This document shows, one piece after another, positions 33,694 through 42,802 of a DNA stretch of 64,000 nucleotides. Numbering within the stretch: position 1 is the first letter of the stretch; every line of letters begins with the position of its first letter. The notes beneath the pieces are model-generated. The model made no database searches and had not been told where the DNA came from. It saw nothing but the letters and a program-made list of their open reading frames with translations. The position numbers were made by a program, and so were the translations under genes. Source of the DNA: Fructobacillus evanidus (GTDB lineage: Bacteria; Bacillota; Bacilli; Lactobacillales; Lactobacillaceae); contig NZ_CAUZLM010000007.1 in NCBI RefSeq assembly GCF_963580165.1, positions 24,144-88,143 of the forward strand, in the 5' to 3' direction.

Positions 33694-35100
33694 TTGATCA
33701 AAACTAAAAGACCAAAGAAAAATAAACAATCCAGCGCCAGCATCATGCTCCGCAGCCAAATCAAAATGATTATCGTCATCACCATTTCTTTTAGCCTGAT
33801 GATGATTTTTGGCGTAGGCCATAAGCTTCTAAACGACGTGAAGCTCTCAACCTGGCAGATTACCGCCAGTCTTAAGAAAAATGAGATTGATAGCGACCAT
33901 GATTGGGATGATTGGCGAAAAAACAGTACCGTGGACATTAACCATAGCTATATTTACGTCCATAACCTGCGCCAAGATGCCGAAGCCAGATATTACTTCT
34001 CACCGCGAGCCGATGATCTCTTACAAAAGAAGATGATTAAAGTGCCCTTTATCAATAACTTGTATTATCGGCCAGGCTTTGGCTTCCTCTACCGACGCTT
34101 TGTTTCTTCCAATGGCATTTACTACACCCTATGGCAAAATATCGGTCCACAACTCTCCATCTTAATGCGTGTGATTGAAGTCTCAGCTATTTTGCTCTCT
34201 GTCACTCTGGTTCTCGCCCCCATCTACATTCGTCGGTTAACCGCCAGATTAACGGACCCGCTCACCGACCTGTCAACTAGCACCCAAGTGGTCCATCAAG
34301 CAGAGCAATCTGGTCTAATTCAACTTCCTGTTCCCAGTCAGCCAACCGAGGTCACGGAACTTGCACAAGACTTCAACCACCTGCTCGCTCTCCTCAACCA
34401 ACGACAAGACCAGCAGAAGCTCTTTGTCATGAACGCTGCTCACGAACTGCGCACGCCGATTGCCACCATCAAGAGTCATGCACAATTAATCGACCGCCAT
34501 GGTGCTGACCACCCAGAAATTATTGAAAAATCAGTGACCTACATCACCAAAGAATCACGGGCAATGCAGCAAATTATCGAAGACCTTCTGGCCATTCTGC
34601 GCGTTGAAACGCTGTCATTGGCATTAACGAGGATGAATGTCACTACGGCTGTCAGCGAAATCATGCAACCATTAGAAAAAACAATTCCTCAAAAACTGAT
34701 TTTACAGCTAGAACCCAACTTGATGGCGCAGACCAACTTGGAGGCCCTCGAGCAGATTCTGCACAATTTGATTCAAAATGCTAGCAAGTATTCAAAACCC
34801 TCAGACCCAATTGTCGTTACGCTTTCGAACAAGGAAAATGGTTCTGTGGCTCTCACGGTGATGGATCAGGGCTTGGGTATTCCAGAGGCCGATAAGGCAC
34901 ATATTTTTGAGCATTTTTATCGCAGTGACGATGTCCGTGGCTCCATCCCCGGAACCGGCCTTGGCCTGGCCATTACCAAGCAGTTCGTTGACCTGATTCA
35001 CGGGCATTTGTCCGTAGCCGATAATCCGACTGGTGGAACAATCTTCACCCTTCTGTTGCCGAGTGCTATTGATACTACCCACCAAAGCGGCCATTCGTAA
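33694..35100 (+). CDS. Sensor histidine kinase
   Basis: 468-residue membrane kinase partner of the preceding regulator. Two helices (about 24-42 and 160-180) bracket an extracellular sensor of about 115 residues; HAMP-like region (about 180-235); HisKA domain with His250 in NAAHELRTP; HATPase domain with NLIQNASKYS, GLGIPEADKAHIFEHFYR and GTGLGLAI. The start is a TTG at 33694 with AAGG upstream; the next ATG (17 codons in) has no ribosome binding site. Followed by a terminator. Confidence 0.92.
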   Translation: MIKTKRPKKNKQSSASIMLRSQIKMIIVITISFSLMMIFGVGHKLLNDVKLSTWQITASLKKNEIDSDHDWDDWRKNSTVDINHSYIYVHNLRQDAEARYYFSPRADDLLQKKMIKVPFINNLYYRPGFGFLYRRFVSSNGIYYTLWQNIGPQLSILMRVIEVSAILLSVTLVLAPIYIRRLTARLTDPLTDLSTSTQVVHQAEQSGLIQLPVPSQPTEVTELAQDFNHLLALLNQRQDQQKLFVMNAAHELRTPIATIKSHAQLIDRHGADHPEIIEKSVTYITKESRAMQQIIEDLLAILRVETLSLALTRMNVTTAVSEIMQPLEKTIPQKLILQLEPNLMAQTNLEALEQILHNLIQNASKYSKPSDPIVVTLSNKENGSVALTVMDQGLGIPEADKAHIFEHFYRSDDVRGSIPGTGLGLAITKQFVDLIHGHLSVADNPTGGTIFTLLLPSAIDTTHQSGHS

Positions 35101-35128
35101 TCATTGATTCACATTGGTAGCATTCCTT

Positions 35129-35153
35129 TGCCACCCCTTTGGGTGGCTTTTTT
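35129..35153 (+). terminator. Terminator of the two-component system
   Basis: GCCACCC-CTTT-GGGTGGC followed by TTTTTT. Confidence 0.88.
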
Positions 35154-35388
35154 AGTCCAATAAAAGGTTGACCTTCCTTGGTCTAATTTGGAATTTAATC
35201 GATTTCACGTCATGTTACGATTGCTTACTGTCACCATCAAACCAGCCATCGCCCCATTTCACAGACTGTTTACCGTCCAGCCCGCCTGTCCCATTCTGAA
35301 AAAAATTAAGCTTGGCCTTATTTTTCATAAGTAGTTCAAGTTGCATATGCCAACTAAACTATTTGGTATACGTTTCGGAGGAAATACG

Positions 35389-36057
35389 ATGAAAAATAAA
35401 CAAAAAACACTCTTAAGTTTCGCCCTTATTCTAGCTTTCGCCATTCTAGCTCTCGGCGTCTTGACCAATTCACCAGCCATTACGACTTTCGATTCAACGA
35501 TTAGCCAAAGCACGGCCAAATTAGTGACACCCACGAATACCGCTTTTTTTACCGTCGTAGCCGACCTGGGCAGCCCACTCGTGGCGATTACACTGACCGT
35601 CCTACTGGCTGGCTACGTCTTCTACAAAAAAGACCGCTTCCTAGCTTGTTGGATCATTTTACTCCAGTTCGGCGGTTCCGCACTGACTGAAATCATCAAG
35701 GTGACTATTGCTAGGCCTAGGCCCAGCCATCAAATCATTGCTGATACCGGTTTTAGCTTTCCAAGTGGCCACACCTTTTATACGACAATTTTCGTCATTT
35801 GCCTGCTGATGGTCGTTTTGCCAAAGATTCCAGTGGACAGTCGCTACTACGTGATTATCCCTGCCTGCACTTGGATTATTTTAGTGGCTTTTTCACGTTT
35901 TTACCTGCGTGACCACTACCCATCAGACGTTCTCGCTAGCCTGCTCCTAGCAACTGGATTGTGGTTGCGACTAGAAGGTTATCGCGACCTCCTGCATCAA
36001 GCTGCGACTGCCTTTTTAACCCGACGGCAAGCGCGTACTTTACCAAGTAAAAACTAG
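35389..36057 (+). CDS. PAP2-family membrane phosphatase
   Basis: 222 residues from the ATG at 35389 (CGGAGGA upstream; a longer frame exists but has no ribosome binding site). About six helices. The lipid-phosphatase signature is complete: K-x6-RP as KVTIARPRP, then FPSGHTFYTT (PSGH) and SRFYLRDHYPSDVLA (SR-x5-H-x3-D). Such enzymes dephosphorylate undecaprenyl-diphosphate or phosphatidylglycerol phosphate on the outer membrane face. The substrate is not fixed by sequence. Confidence 0.92.
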   Translation: MKNKQKTLLSFALILAFAILALGVLTNSPAITTFDSTISQSTAKLVTPTNTAFFTVVADLGSPLVAITLTVLLAGYVFYKKDRFLACWIILLQFGGSALTEIIKVTIARPRPSHQIIADTGFSFPSGHTFYTTIFVICLLMVVLPKIPVDSRYYVIIPACTWIILVAFSRFYLRDHYPSDVLASLLLATGLWLRLEGYRDLLHQAATAFLTRRQARTLPSKN

Positions 36058-36134
36058 TCTAAACGAAAACAGTACACTTCCTGATTTTTTATCGATGAAC
36101 CACAGTACCGCTGTCAGCGTCCTTCGCATTTTTT

Positions 36135-36140
36135 TATAAT
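36135..36140 (+). promoter_or_regulatory. Candidate -10 element
   Basis: TATAAT after a T-rich run, about 80 bases upstream of the large membrane protein; no good -35. Confidence 0.35.
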
Positions 36141-36218
36141 TCAAGCGAGACGCTGCCCATACATAAACAAATAACTGATCGATCTCAACTTAGTCAGAAT
36201 GAAAGGTTCCCCAGCACC

Positions 36219-38195
36219 ATGTCAATCACATCCAAAAGCCACAGGCCCTATTCCCTTTTGGCTGTCCTACTTACCCTCTGCCTCATTATTGGTAGCACCG
36301 GCAGCTTTAGTTCACAAACCTCACTCGCCATTGTCAGCACCACCGTCTTGCTCCTGATAGCAAGCTATTATCTGCGGCCTTTTTTCAACCGCTTGAGCAT
36401 CCGCCAAATCAGAACTATCACCTACCTAGCCCTCACGTTAATGGTTATCGGCCAGGTGCTGATTCTGATTTTTCTACCGGTGTCCGTCTACCACGACCCT
36501 TACCGAGTCCTCTCCCAAGCCGATCAACTGGCTGCCGGTGACCACGTCTGGCAAAGTACCTATTTCTGGCGCTACCCCAACAACGTTCCGATTACCTACA
36601 TCCTGTCCAAATTCTTTGCGCTGGGCCAGCTCGTCCATCTGTCCAACAACATCACGATTCACTTGCTAACGCTGGGCCTACTTGACACCTTTATCGTTTT
36701 AGTCTTGAAGACCTGTGCTGACCTAAAGAGTCCTCAGAGCACCTTTTTAGGCCTTCTAGCCTTTCTGACCGCAACACCCTTTGCCTACACTTATTACCTC
36801 CAGGTTTTTTATTCTGATTTGCCAGCCATGTTGGCCGTCCTGGTTATTTTCCGACTTTTGTGGCGCTGGCCAAAAGCTAACACTACCAGGGCCAAGGTTA
36901 AAATCAGCCTGGGTCTCACTGCCACAGCACTGCTGGGCATGCTGATGAAACCGAATATGATTGTCCTGTTACCTGCTGGATTCTTAACACTACTGATTTT
37001 AGCCATCAAGAAAGAACGAACAAAAAAGCAATTGTTGCTCCCAATTATTTGTCTCAGCTTGGGGATGGCCCTAGCGATGCCAGGCACCCTCTTAATTGAC
37101 CATGCCAGCTCCTATCAGCCACATAGTGCCGAAGCCTTTCCTGCTAGTCATTGGATCTTAATGGGCCTCAATAAAAGTGGGGATGGCATGTACGATGACC
37201 AAGACGTCGAAAAAGATATCAGCCTGGGTGACTCCTCTGCCCGCCGACAATATGATAGTCAACAAATTGTTCATCGAATTCAAACGCTCGGTCCATTGGG
37301 TCTCAGTGAACTCTGGCTGAAAAAATTAACAATTTTGTTAGACGTCAGCGCCGTCCAAGACTGGTATAACGGTGGCTTTGAATCGGCTCCAAAATGGTAT
37401 CAAGACCATATTGCCTTTTATCAAAAAGCCATTAAAATCGGCTACGTTGTCGCTTCGATCATTCTCTTTTTCACGGTTAGCCTCCGCCTACTTTGCTGGC
37501 GACCACGCTTTCATCGTCAAAAAGACCAACTAGCTCTGCTAGCTGTTTTAACCGCCTTGGGATACCTAGCCTTCCATGTGATTTTTTGGGAAGCAGAATC
37601 ACGTTATGGGCAAAGTATCCTACCAGCTCTTTTCGTCCTTCTAGTCGCTTTACCAGCCCCTGTCGTCCGTCGACAAAAGGTTACTAAGGTTAAAAGACAA
37701 AAACACTGGCCTCGTGTGGCCTTTCTCATTTCGGCAACCATTGCCATCTATGCCGTTTTCCTTCAGTCCTACTCGCTATCCACCATTGTTGTGGCCGCAC
37801 AACGGAGTCAGCTGTCCGTTCAATACCACGCTCAACCAACAACCATTAACCCCGGCACAACGCTTGAGCAACAAGTTAATTTGGCCAAACCCGCTAATAC
37901 TTTCTTAGTTCAAATCCAAGCCAAGTCAACCATGACTGTCACACTCCAGAACCTTCAAAGTGGGCAAGTCTGGGCCCTAACAGAAAAGGCCGATGAATTT
38001 ATCCTAAACCAGCCCCTTCCCGCAGGTTCTTACCAGATTGTCATTCAAAATCAGGGACTAGTTCCTCAGTTAATTGATTTGGTTCAAACGAATAACTACA
38101 CTCTGGCACCTTTTCCAGTAACGATTAACCAGGTACAAAATAAGAACGCATCATTAATTTACCTCTTTGAATGGCTTAATACGAAGTCATCCTAA
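36219..38195 (+). CDS. Large polytopic membrane protein, probable GT-C-type glycosyltransferase
   Basis: 658 residues. About eleven to twelve helices occupy residues 10-510. A conserved-looking extracytoplasmic loop after the second/third helix reads VSVYHDPYRVLSQADQLAAG (about 88-107), and later YYLQVFYSDLP. The topology and acidic first loop resemble PMT/ArnT-like lipid-linked sugar transferases of Gram-positive cell-surface pathways. The last 130 residues form a beta-rich soluble domain outside the membrane. Function is inferred from architecture only; no donor or acceptor can be named. GAAAGG lies 12 bases before the ATG. Confidence 0.7.
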   Translation: MSITSKSHRPYSLLAVLLTLCLIIGSTGSFSSQTSLAIVSTTVLLLIASYYLRPFFNRLSIRQIRTITYLALTLMVIGQVLILIFLPVSVYHDPYRVLSQADQLAAGDHVWQSTYFWRYPNNVPITYILSKFFALGQLVHLSNNITIHLLTLGLLDTFIVLVLKTCADLKSPQSTFLGLLAFLTATPFAYTYYLQVFYSDLPAMLAVLVIFRLLWRWPKANTTRAKVKISLGLTATALLGMLMKPNMIVLLPAGFLTLLILAIKKERTKKQLLLPIICLSLGMALAMPGTLLIDHASSYQPHSAEAFPASHWILMGLNKSGDGMYDDQDVEKDISLGDSSARRQYDSQQIVHRIQTLGPLGLSELWLKKLTILLDVSAVQDWYNGGFESAPKWYQDHIAFYQKAIKIGYVVASIILFFTVSLRLLCWRPRFHRQKDQLALLAVLTALGYLAFHVIFWEAESRYGQSILPALFVLLVALPAPVVRRQKVTKVKRQKHWPRVAFLISATIAIYAVFLQSYSLSTIVVAAQRSQLSVQYHAQPTTINPGTTLEQQVNLAKPANTFLVQIQAKSTMTVTLQNLQSGQVWALTEKADEFILNQPLPAGSYQIVIQNQGLVPQLIDLVQTNNYTLAPFPVTINQVQNKNASLIYLFEWLNTKSS

Positions 38196-38213
38196 TAATA
38201 GCCATTTTCCGAA

Positions 38214-38284
38214 TAAAAAAGACGAACCCGTCAACACTAACCTGGTCAGCATGACCGGTTGTGAAGCATGGTTCGTCTTTTTGT
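38214..38284 (+). terminator. Large branched terminator
   Basis: AAAAAGACGAACC pairs with GGTTCGTCTTTTT, enclosing an inner GGTCAGCATGACC hairpin; T tract on the plus side. It marks the left border of the accessory island. Confidence 0.75.
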
Positions 38285-38425
38285 TTTTAGTTTATGGGAC
38301 ATAGCAAGGCAAATAAGAAAATATTGAAAACCATCAACTCTAAAGCTTGGTTAATAACATGTCAAAATTTTCAAAATACACATTAAAGTCAGCACTGACA
38401 TCTGCTGTTCATATCATGAATAAAC

Positions 38426-38704
38426 TTACATAAATTCCACTTTAAGTTTCTTACCAAGCGCAGAAGCGATTTTGCTCATAGTATCAAAGCTAGTATTCTG
38501 ACCATGTTCAATTCTCGCAATCGTTGATTGTGGTACATCTGCACGCTCTGCTAGTTCCCGTTGAGTCAAGCCAGCCCGTTCACGTTCGTTCATCAACGCC
38601 ACTGCACTCTCAAGTTTGGCAGATTCAGCGTCAAAGCCTGCCTTGAATTCAGGGTCTTTAAGTTGTTCTGCGAGATAATCGTCAAAAGAAATGTTCTTTG
38701 CCAT
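38426..38704 (-). CDS. higA: HigA-like antitoxin, XRE-family HTH protein
   Basis: 92 residues. Helix-turn-helix at about 42-65 (LTQRELAERADVPQSTIARIEHG), preceded by an N-terminal helical part and followed by LGKKLKVEF. Neutralises the upstream toxin and probably represses the shared promoter. It starts two bases after the toxin stop, the toxin-first order of higBA loci. Confidence 0.85.
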   Translation of the reverse strand: MAKNISFDDYLAEQLKDPEFKAGFDAESAKLESAVALMNERERAGLTQRELAERADVPQSTIARIEHGQNTSFDTMSKIASALGKKLKVEFM

Positions 38705-38706
38705 AG

Positions 38707-39066
38707 TTAGTTACCTCCCAGATTCTCATAGTATTCTTTTCTAAGCTCTTTGGCGTGATTAAGCTCAGAAACAGGTGTCTTCTGGGTCTTCTTCGTAAAT
38801 CCGTGCGTAATCACATGATGCGAACCATCAGCATGAAAGTACAAACCACGCTGAATATTGGATCCTGTCGTCCGTAGCTCAAAGATACCATCCGAAATTT
38901 TTTTAATCCACATTTGGCGTGCTGCGACCTGCAACCCAAACTTTTGTGTCTTGGCAATTACGGAAACCAATTTTTGCTTTTCCACCGTCTTTAAATTGTC
39001 TAAGAATTCTTTAAATTCATTGTGTCCATTTGGCCGCGTATAGAACTCAAACTTAGGATTTTCCAT
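38707..39066 (-). CDS. higB: HigB/RelE-type toxin (phage Gp49-like family)
   Basis: 119 residues from the ATG at 39064-39066. RelE-superfamily mRNA interferase fold of the Gp49/HigB type: EFLDNL, KLVSVIAKTQKFG, WIKKISDGIFELRTTGSNIQRGLYF (quoted in part) and HHVITHGFTKKTQKTP with the basic catalytic patch. Expected to cleave mRNA at the ribosome. No Shine-Dalgarno precedes the ATG; the -10 lies only six bases upstream, so the transcript may be leaderless. An alternative TTG five codons upstream overlaps the -10. Confidence 0.85.
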   Translation of the reverse strand: MENPKFEFYTRPNGHNEFKEFLDNLKTVEKQKLVSVIAKTQKFGLQVAARQMWIKKISDGIFELRTTGSNIQRGLYFHADGSHHVITHGFTKKTQKTPVSELNHAKELRKEYYENLGGN

Positions 39067-39072
39067 AATTTT

Positions 39073-39101
39073 AGTGTACAATCAACAAACTTAAATATCA
39101 A
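39073..39101 (-). promoter_or_regulatory. higBA promoter
   Basis: Minus strand TTGATA, 17-base spacer, TACACT, then six bases to the higB ATG. A second TTGATA lies 13 bases further upstream. Confidence 0.6.
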
Positions 39102-39375
39102 TATATGCTATCAAAATATCTAGGGCACGAAATAAACAAGACTTCAGATTATTAATAACTAATTTTACATTGTCACACTGTTTTTGATTGCGTTCTCGCT
39201 CTTGCCTTTGCTGTTCCTGAGTTAACAATATCTTATACTGTTTATTTGTTTCTTAGATAGCCATTTTTTCAGCCGTCTATCAACATATTTTTATATTAAC
39301 TACAAAAGCCAGTTCAGATTTCGGGTTCGTTCATAAAAAACGCCCGTATCATTCAATGACGAAGGAGGTCACGAG
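39102..39375. other. AT-rich intergenic DNA of the island
   Basis: No gene or clear RNA seen. The end of the stretch carries a strong GAAGGAGG ribosome binding site at 39361-39368 feeding the small ORF that follows. Confidence 0.4.
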
Positions 39376-39483
39376 ATGAGCTTTGTAATAACATATAACA
39401 ATTATCAGGCGACAAAGTTGCACAAAGAACGAATCCAATACGAAGTTAAAAGCCCCCGGCGCGCCTTATTTCATCATTGGTAG
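39376..39483 (+). CDS. Possible 35-residue peptide
   Basis: ATG at 39376 preceded by a near-perfect GAAGGAGG. The peptide is basic (LHKERIQYEVKSPRRALFHHW at the end, quoted in part) with no membrane helix. Its 3' end overlaps the last 18 bases of the convergent helicase gene. It could be a truncated coding remnant or a small regulatory/toxin peptide; no family is recognised. Confidence 0.35.
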   Translation: MSFVITYNNYQATKLHKERIQYEVKSPRRALFHHW

Positions 39484-41451
39484 CGAAGAAAGTTTAGATA
39501 ACAATCTTGCATCCTTTGCAAAATTTTTAACTGTAAGTTTTTCAAGCACAGAGTGTTCGGTTTCGGGACTCCAGTAAATTTTTAATTTTTTCTGAGCTCG
39601 GGTAATAGCCGTATAGAGAATATTTTGTGTAATTCTCTCTTCTGTCTCCTTCGTAATTACAATCTTTACCGACTCGTATTCCAACCCTTGCGCTTTATGA
39701 ATGGAGACTGCATATGCGATTTGAAATGGAATAATAGTAGAATCGTTATCTTGATCATCCTCGTCGGTACTCCGATATTTATTCACGCCAAACGAAATAA
39801 TAGATTTTCCCAATGCCGATTCTCCAATAAGTTCAAAATCATACCCACTGGCCTCAAATTCATTCAATGATTCCTCGAGTTCGATTTCAAACCATATTTT
39901 TTGCTGTTCTGGTCGAATGCCAACAATTCTTCCCTTTGAGTTATTGTGAATTAACGGGGAAAAAATGTTCGATTCATTAAATAAAATCGGATCGCCCACT
40001 TTATAAGTATTTATTCCCCAAACAATACGCTTAGAAGGATTACTATTTTGCAAAAATCGGTTGATATTGTTGATTCCGTAAAGTCCATCGTAATTCAGAC
40101 ACAGAATAATTTCATCATCTTCGCTATGCTCAAAGATAGATTCGTCCAACCTCGAAACATATCCATTCTTGACTAGCGGTTCTAGAATTGCATCATCAAG
40201 TTTGCGGACTCGATCCCAAACGGTCAGCAAATTTTTGTCATTCGTACGATATGGATGAGTTAATTCAAATATCGACGTTTTGGGTACAAATTCTTTTGCA
40301 ATACTAAACCAGTTTCCGAAATAGACCGACTCAATTTGATAGATGTCACCAACAAGTACAAGCAGTTTAAAGTCAGCTTTCTCTAAAACTTTTCGCATAT
40401 CTTCATTGCTGACGGTACTACACTCATCAATAAAGAGGATGTCGCAGTCCAAACGAACATTTCGACTCGAAAGAAACTTTGCAATCGTATGGTACTCACT
40501 ATTTCCAGCCGTGACCTTCCTTCGCATATTATCTACAGCTGGATGCGTGTTGGCTAAGTATATCTTCGTTTTGTTGGCCCAAAAATTAGAAATATGCTTA
40601 ATTAGCGTAGATTTACCAGTGCCAGCAGAGCCATATATCAATGCAACATGGGATTTGGAAAACATCTGCCGAAGAGCCTTTTGCTTGCTCTGGTCATCAA
40701 TCGTATACGCTTCTCTTGATATCCACGAATCAACCGATCCTGTATATTGAGCTATGCCAGAGGCCGCCAACTGCTTTAGTGTTTTGATAATCTCCGTGGT
40801 ATCGTCAACATGACTCTTGATATAGAGATGGGATTTATATTCTTCAATTTTACGGTCAGTATGCTTGTGATACAGAGAGTCATTATATTTCTTAATTAAA
40901 CTATCAATATTTTCAAAACCATCAATCTTGTCTTTGGGTGTAAAAAGCTGCTCCTCTACCTCTGTATTATTTTTAATATACCTAGCAAGCAATTCGTGCT
41001 CATGCCCGGAAACGGGAATAGATTCAAACAAATCATATATTTTTGGATTGTGTCTTCGAAGAGATGTGCAATAAGGCATATCATCAAATGGGATACAGCC
41101 ATAATTCAAGTAAAGATTCGATAGACGATCGCATTTTTCATTTGAATACTGCCACCTGATAACACGGTTATTCATTTTCTGAAGCAAATATCTTAATACA
41201 TTGGCGCCTTGTCTATTACCGATTATAATATTTCGACACTGATCAAGCATTTCATAAATACTGACCGATTGAACACCATCTGTAATTTGCTGTTTTATAA
41301 AATCATAGTAGGTCTGATCACTGCTCACCAATTCGGTTAAGGACATCTTGACACTTGAAAGGTACCTCATCAACTCTTTGTACTCTTTGGAGTTAGTACT
41401 GTGCCTCACTCTTGGTCCAAAAATTTCAGATAGATTATCCCCCACTCGCAC
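39466..41451 (-). CDS. SF1 (RecD/UvrD-like) helicase, probably the 3' part of a frameshifted gene
   Basis: 661 residues as an ORF. An uncharacterised alpha-helical region (1-255) is followed by an SF1 helicase core: Walker A GSAGTGKS (274-281), Walker B ILFIDE (338-343), motif III LVGDIYQIESV (about 367-377), motif V SIHKAQGLE (about 583-591) and motif VI YTAITRA (about 613-619). It opens with a GTG lacking a good ribosome binding site, 46 bases inside the previous ORF. Adding one G to the run at 41439-41443 fuses the two frames. AT-rich; probably an acquired mobile-DNA or defence function, but no role is demonstrated. Confidence 0.75.
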   Translation of the reverse strand: MRVGDNLSEIFGPRVRHSTNSKEYKELMRYLSSVKMSLTELVSSDQTYYDFIKQQITDGVQSVSIYEMLDQCRNIIIGNRQGANVLRYLLQKMNNRVIRWQYSNEKCDRLSNLYLNYGCIPFDDMPYCTSLRRHNPKIYDLFESIPVSGHEHELLARYIKNNTEVEEQLFTPKDKIDGFENIDSLIKKYNDSLYHKHTDRKIEEYKSHLYIKSHVDDTTEIIKTLKQLAASGIAQYTGSVDSWISREAYTIDDQSKQKALRQMFSKSHVALIYGSAGTGKSTLIKHISNFWANKTKIYLANTHPAVDNMRRKVTAGNSEYHTIAKFLSSRNVRLDCDILFIDECSTVSNEDMRKVLEKADFKLLVLVGDIYQIESVYFGNWFSIAKEFVPKTSIFELTHPYRTNDKNLLTVWDRVRKLDDAILEPLVKNGYVSRLDESIFEHSEDDEIILCLNYDGLYGINNINRFLQNSNPSKRIVWGINTYKVGDPILFNESNIFSPLIHNNSKGRIVGIRPEQQKIWFEIELEESLNEFEASGYDFELIGESALGKSIISFGVNKYRSTDEDDQDNDSTIIPFQIAYAVSIHKAQGLEYESVKIVITKETEERITQNILYTAITRAQKKLKIYWSPETEHSVLEKLTVKNFAKDARLLSKLSSLPMMK

Positions 41452-42215
41452 GGTCGAATAGACACCTCATATCCATCGATTACGAGAATTGACATATTCT
41501 TATCTAAGATACGAATTGTGTCATTGTGTAATGAAAATTTCACAGCATAGTTATCGACAATTTCTTGCTTTGTAAACGCAATCACTCTATCAAATTTACT
41601 TGCATTGGAATTTGCAGCAGTAAACGTGATTTCGTAGTAGATTTCTTGATTCACGAAAAAGGGCTTTACTTTTCTCACATAATACCGATCGTTATAAGTT
41701 ACTGGATAACTATCTGTACTTGGATTTTCAATTTTCTCAGCAATTTTCTCAAAATAATTCGAAAGCTCGGCGTCCGTATCTATAGGAAAATCACTAATAT
41801 TCTCAAGTACCTCCAAATTGAAATATTTTTTCAAGTACAATTTAATTTTTAGCAGATGCTCATAGTATTTGAGCATAAGACGTTCTGACCCATCCTTGTT
41901 AAGGGTATAATGCGACACGGACTTTTGTAGCATTTTGTGGAACCTATAAAGAAACTGTAAATCGCCCCTGCGCTGCACTTTTTTTAAGGACTCCACATTC
42001 AAATTATAGTCATTAGGATCAACATCACCACCGTTAGAACATACTTTAATTGCAACATATTCTACAAAATTACGAATCTGACCAAGTATATTCTGGCTTA
42101 AGAGGCCCCTATCAGCCACACCTAGTTGAGAAATGTTATCACATATTACACTATTTGTATCTAAAATAGCTTTATCAATTTTAAGCATTCGAATAGTTCT
42201 TCTCCTTTTCACCAT
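41406..42215 (-). CDS. Alpha-helical N-terminal partner of the helicase (unknown function)
   Basis: 269 residues as an ORF, the last ten probably out of frame. Residues 15-150 look all-helical, with RGLLSQNILGQIRNFVEYV: R-N-x3-Y resembles the R-x4-H motif of HEPN domains with Tyr in the His position. A beta-rich part (about 170-255, ending VSIRPCEWG) precedes the frameshift point. Probably the first third of one protein with the downstream helicase. No close family can be named from sequence alone. Confidence 0.55.
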   Translation of the reverse strand: MVKRRRTIRMLKIDKAILDTNSVICDNISQLGVADRGLLSQNILGQIRNFVEYVAIKVCSNGGDVDPNDYNLNVESLKKVQRRGDLQFLYRFHKMLQKSVSHYTLNKDGSERLMLKYYEHLLKIKLYLKKYFNLEVLENISDFPIDTDAELSNYFEKIAEKIENPSTDSYPVTYNDRYYVRKVKPFFVNQEIYYEITFTAANSNASKFDRVIAFTKQEIVDNYAVKFSLHNDTIRILDKNMSILVIDGYEVSIRPCEWGIIYLKFLDQE

Positions 42216-42254
42216 AAAGATTACTCTACCACAAACAACCGGCTAATTATGACC

Positions 42255-42802
42255 CACACTTGCGCCGAATGCCATCTTTTCAGCTTACTCCACTACAGTT
42301 TCCACGGCGAATTTGGCAAAATCAAGCGGATACCCATATTTGCGCAACAATCTCTTAACAACATTTCGCATGCTTCCCCGAGCCAACTCACGCTGCACCC
42401 AGCTTGTCCTTTGAGCAGAGTCGTTCCTTAGATAGATTGTCAGGCGCATAGTTCTTTGACAGGACACCTTTGATACTGTCACTCTCGCTTTCAATAGAAG
42501 TCATAGCAGCATCAATGATGGTGCCGACATCTGGTATTTTGGTGGTCTCCACAATTATAGACCAACGTGCATTTTCAGGTAGCTAGAAAATATTTTCGAC
42601 ATCGTAAAAATCACGGTCTTCCGCATCCTCTGAATACTCGGTCGCCTCAAGTTCAGCGTGTCATTCTTCGGATGTATTGGACACATACTTCAGAAAAATC
42701 AGTCCTAGTACAACAAGTAGACTGATCCATCGACCCGCGCAACTTGTCACAGGCTTCCCAGAGCTTATCTTAAATTTTCAGTTCATTGCTTTTGGCTGGC
42801 AT
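42255..42802 (-). pseudogene. Decayed type I restriction-modification remnant (hsdM start fused to hsdR end)
   Basis: From an ATG at 42800-42802 with GGAGGA upstream, the frame reads an HsdM N-terminus (MPAKSNELKI-stop-DKLWEACDKLRGSMD). After a frameshift it continues GLIFLKYVSNTSEE, then stop, AEDRDFYDVENIF, then TAG where a Trp is expected, then PENARWS and IPDVGTIIDAAM, all hallmarks of the type I methylase. Near 42420 it jumps to an HsdR-like C-terminus (ELARGSMRNVVKRLLRKYGYP, quoted in part), closed by TAA at 42285. At least three stops, one frameshift and a large deletion make it non-functional. Confidence 0.85.

Noticed and set aside
33406..33822. Minus-strand frame reading through the 39-bp repeats (repetitive LTNQLSAP-type peptide)
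   Set aside because: Periodicity comes from the DNA repeats; no ribosome binding site, and it overlaps the kinase start.
41406..41451. Programmed -1 frameshift between the two island ORFs
   Set aside because: No canonical slippery heptamer in the right phase within the overlap; a missing G in the five-G run explains the break more simply.
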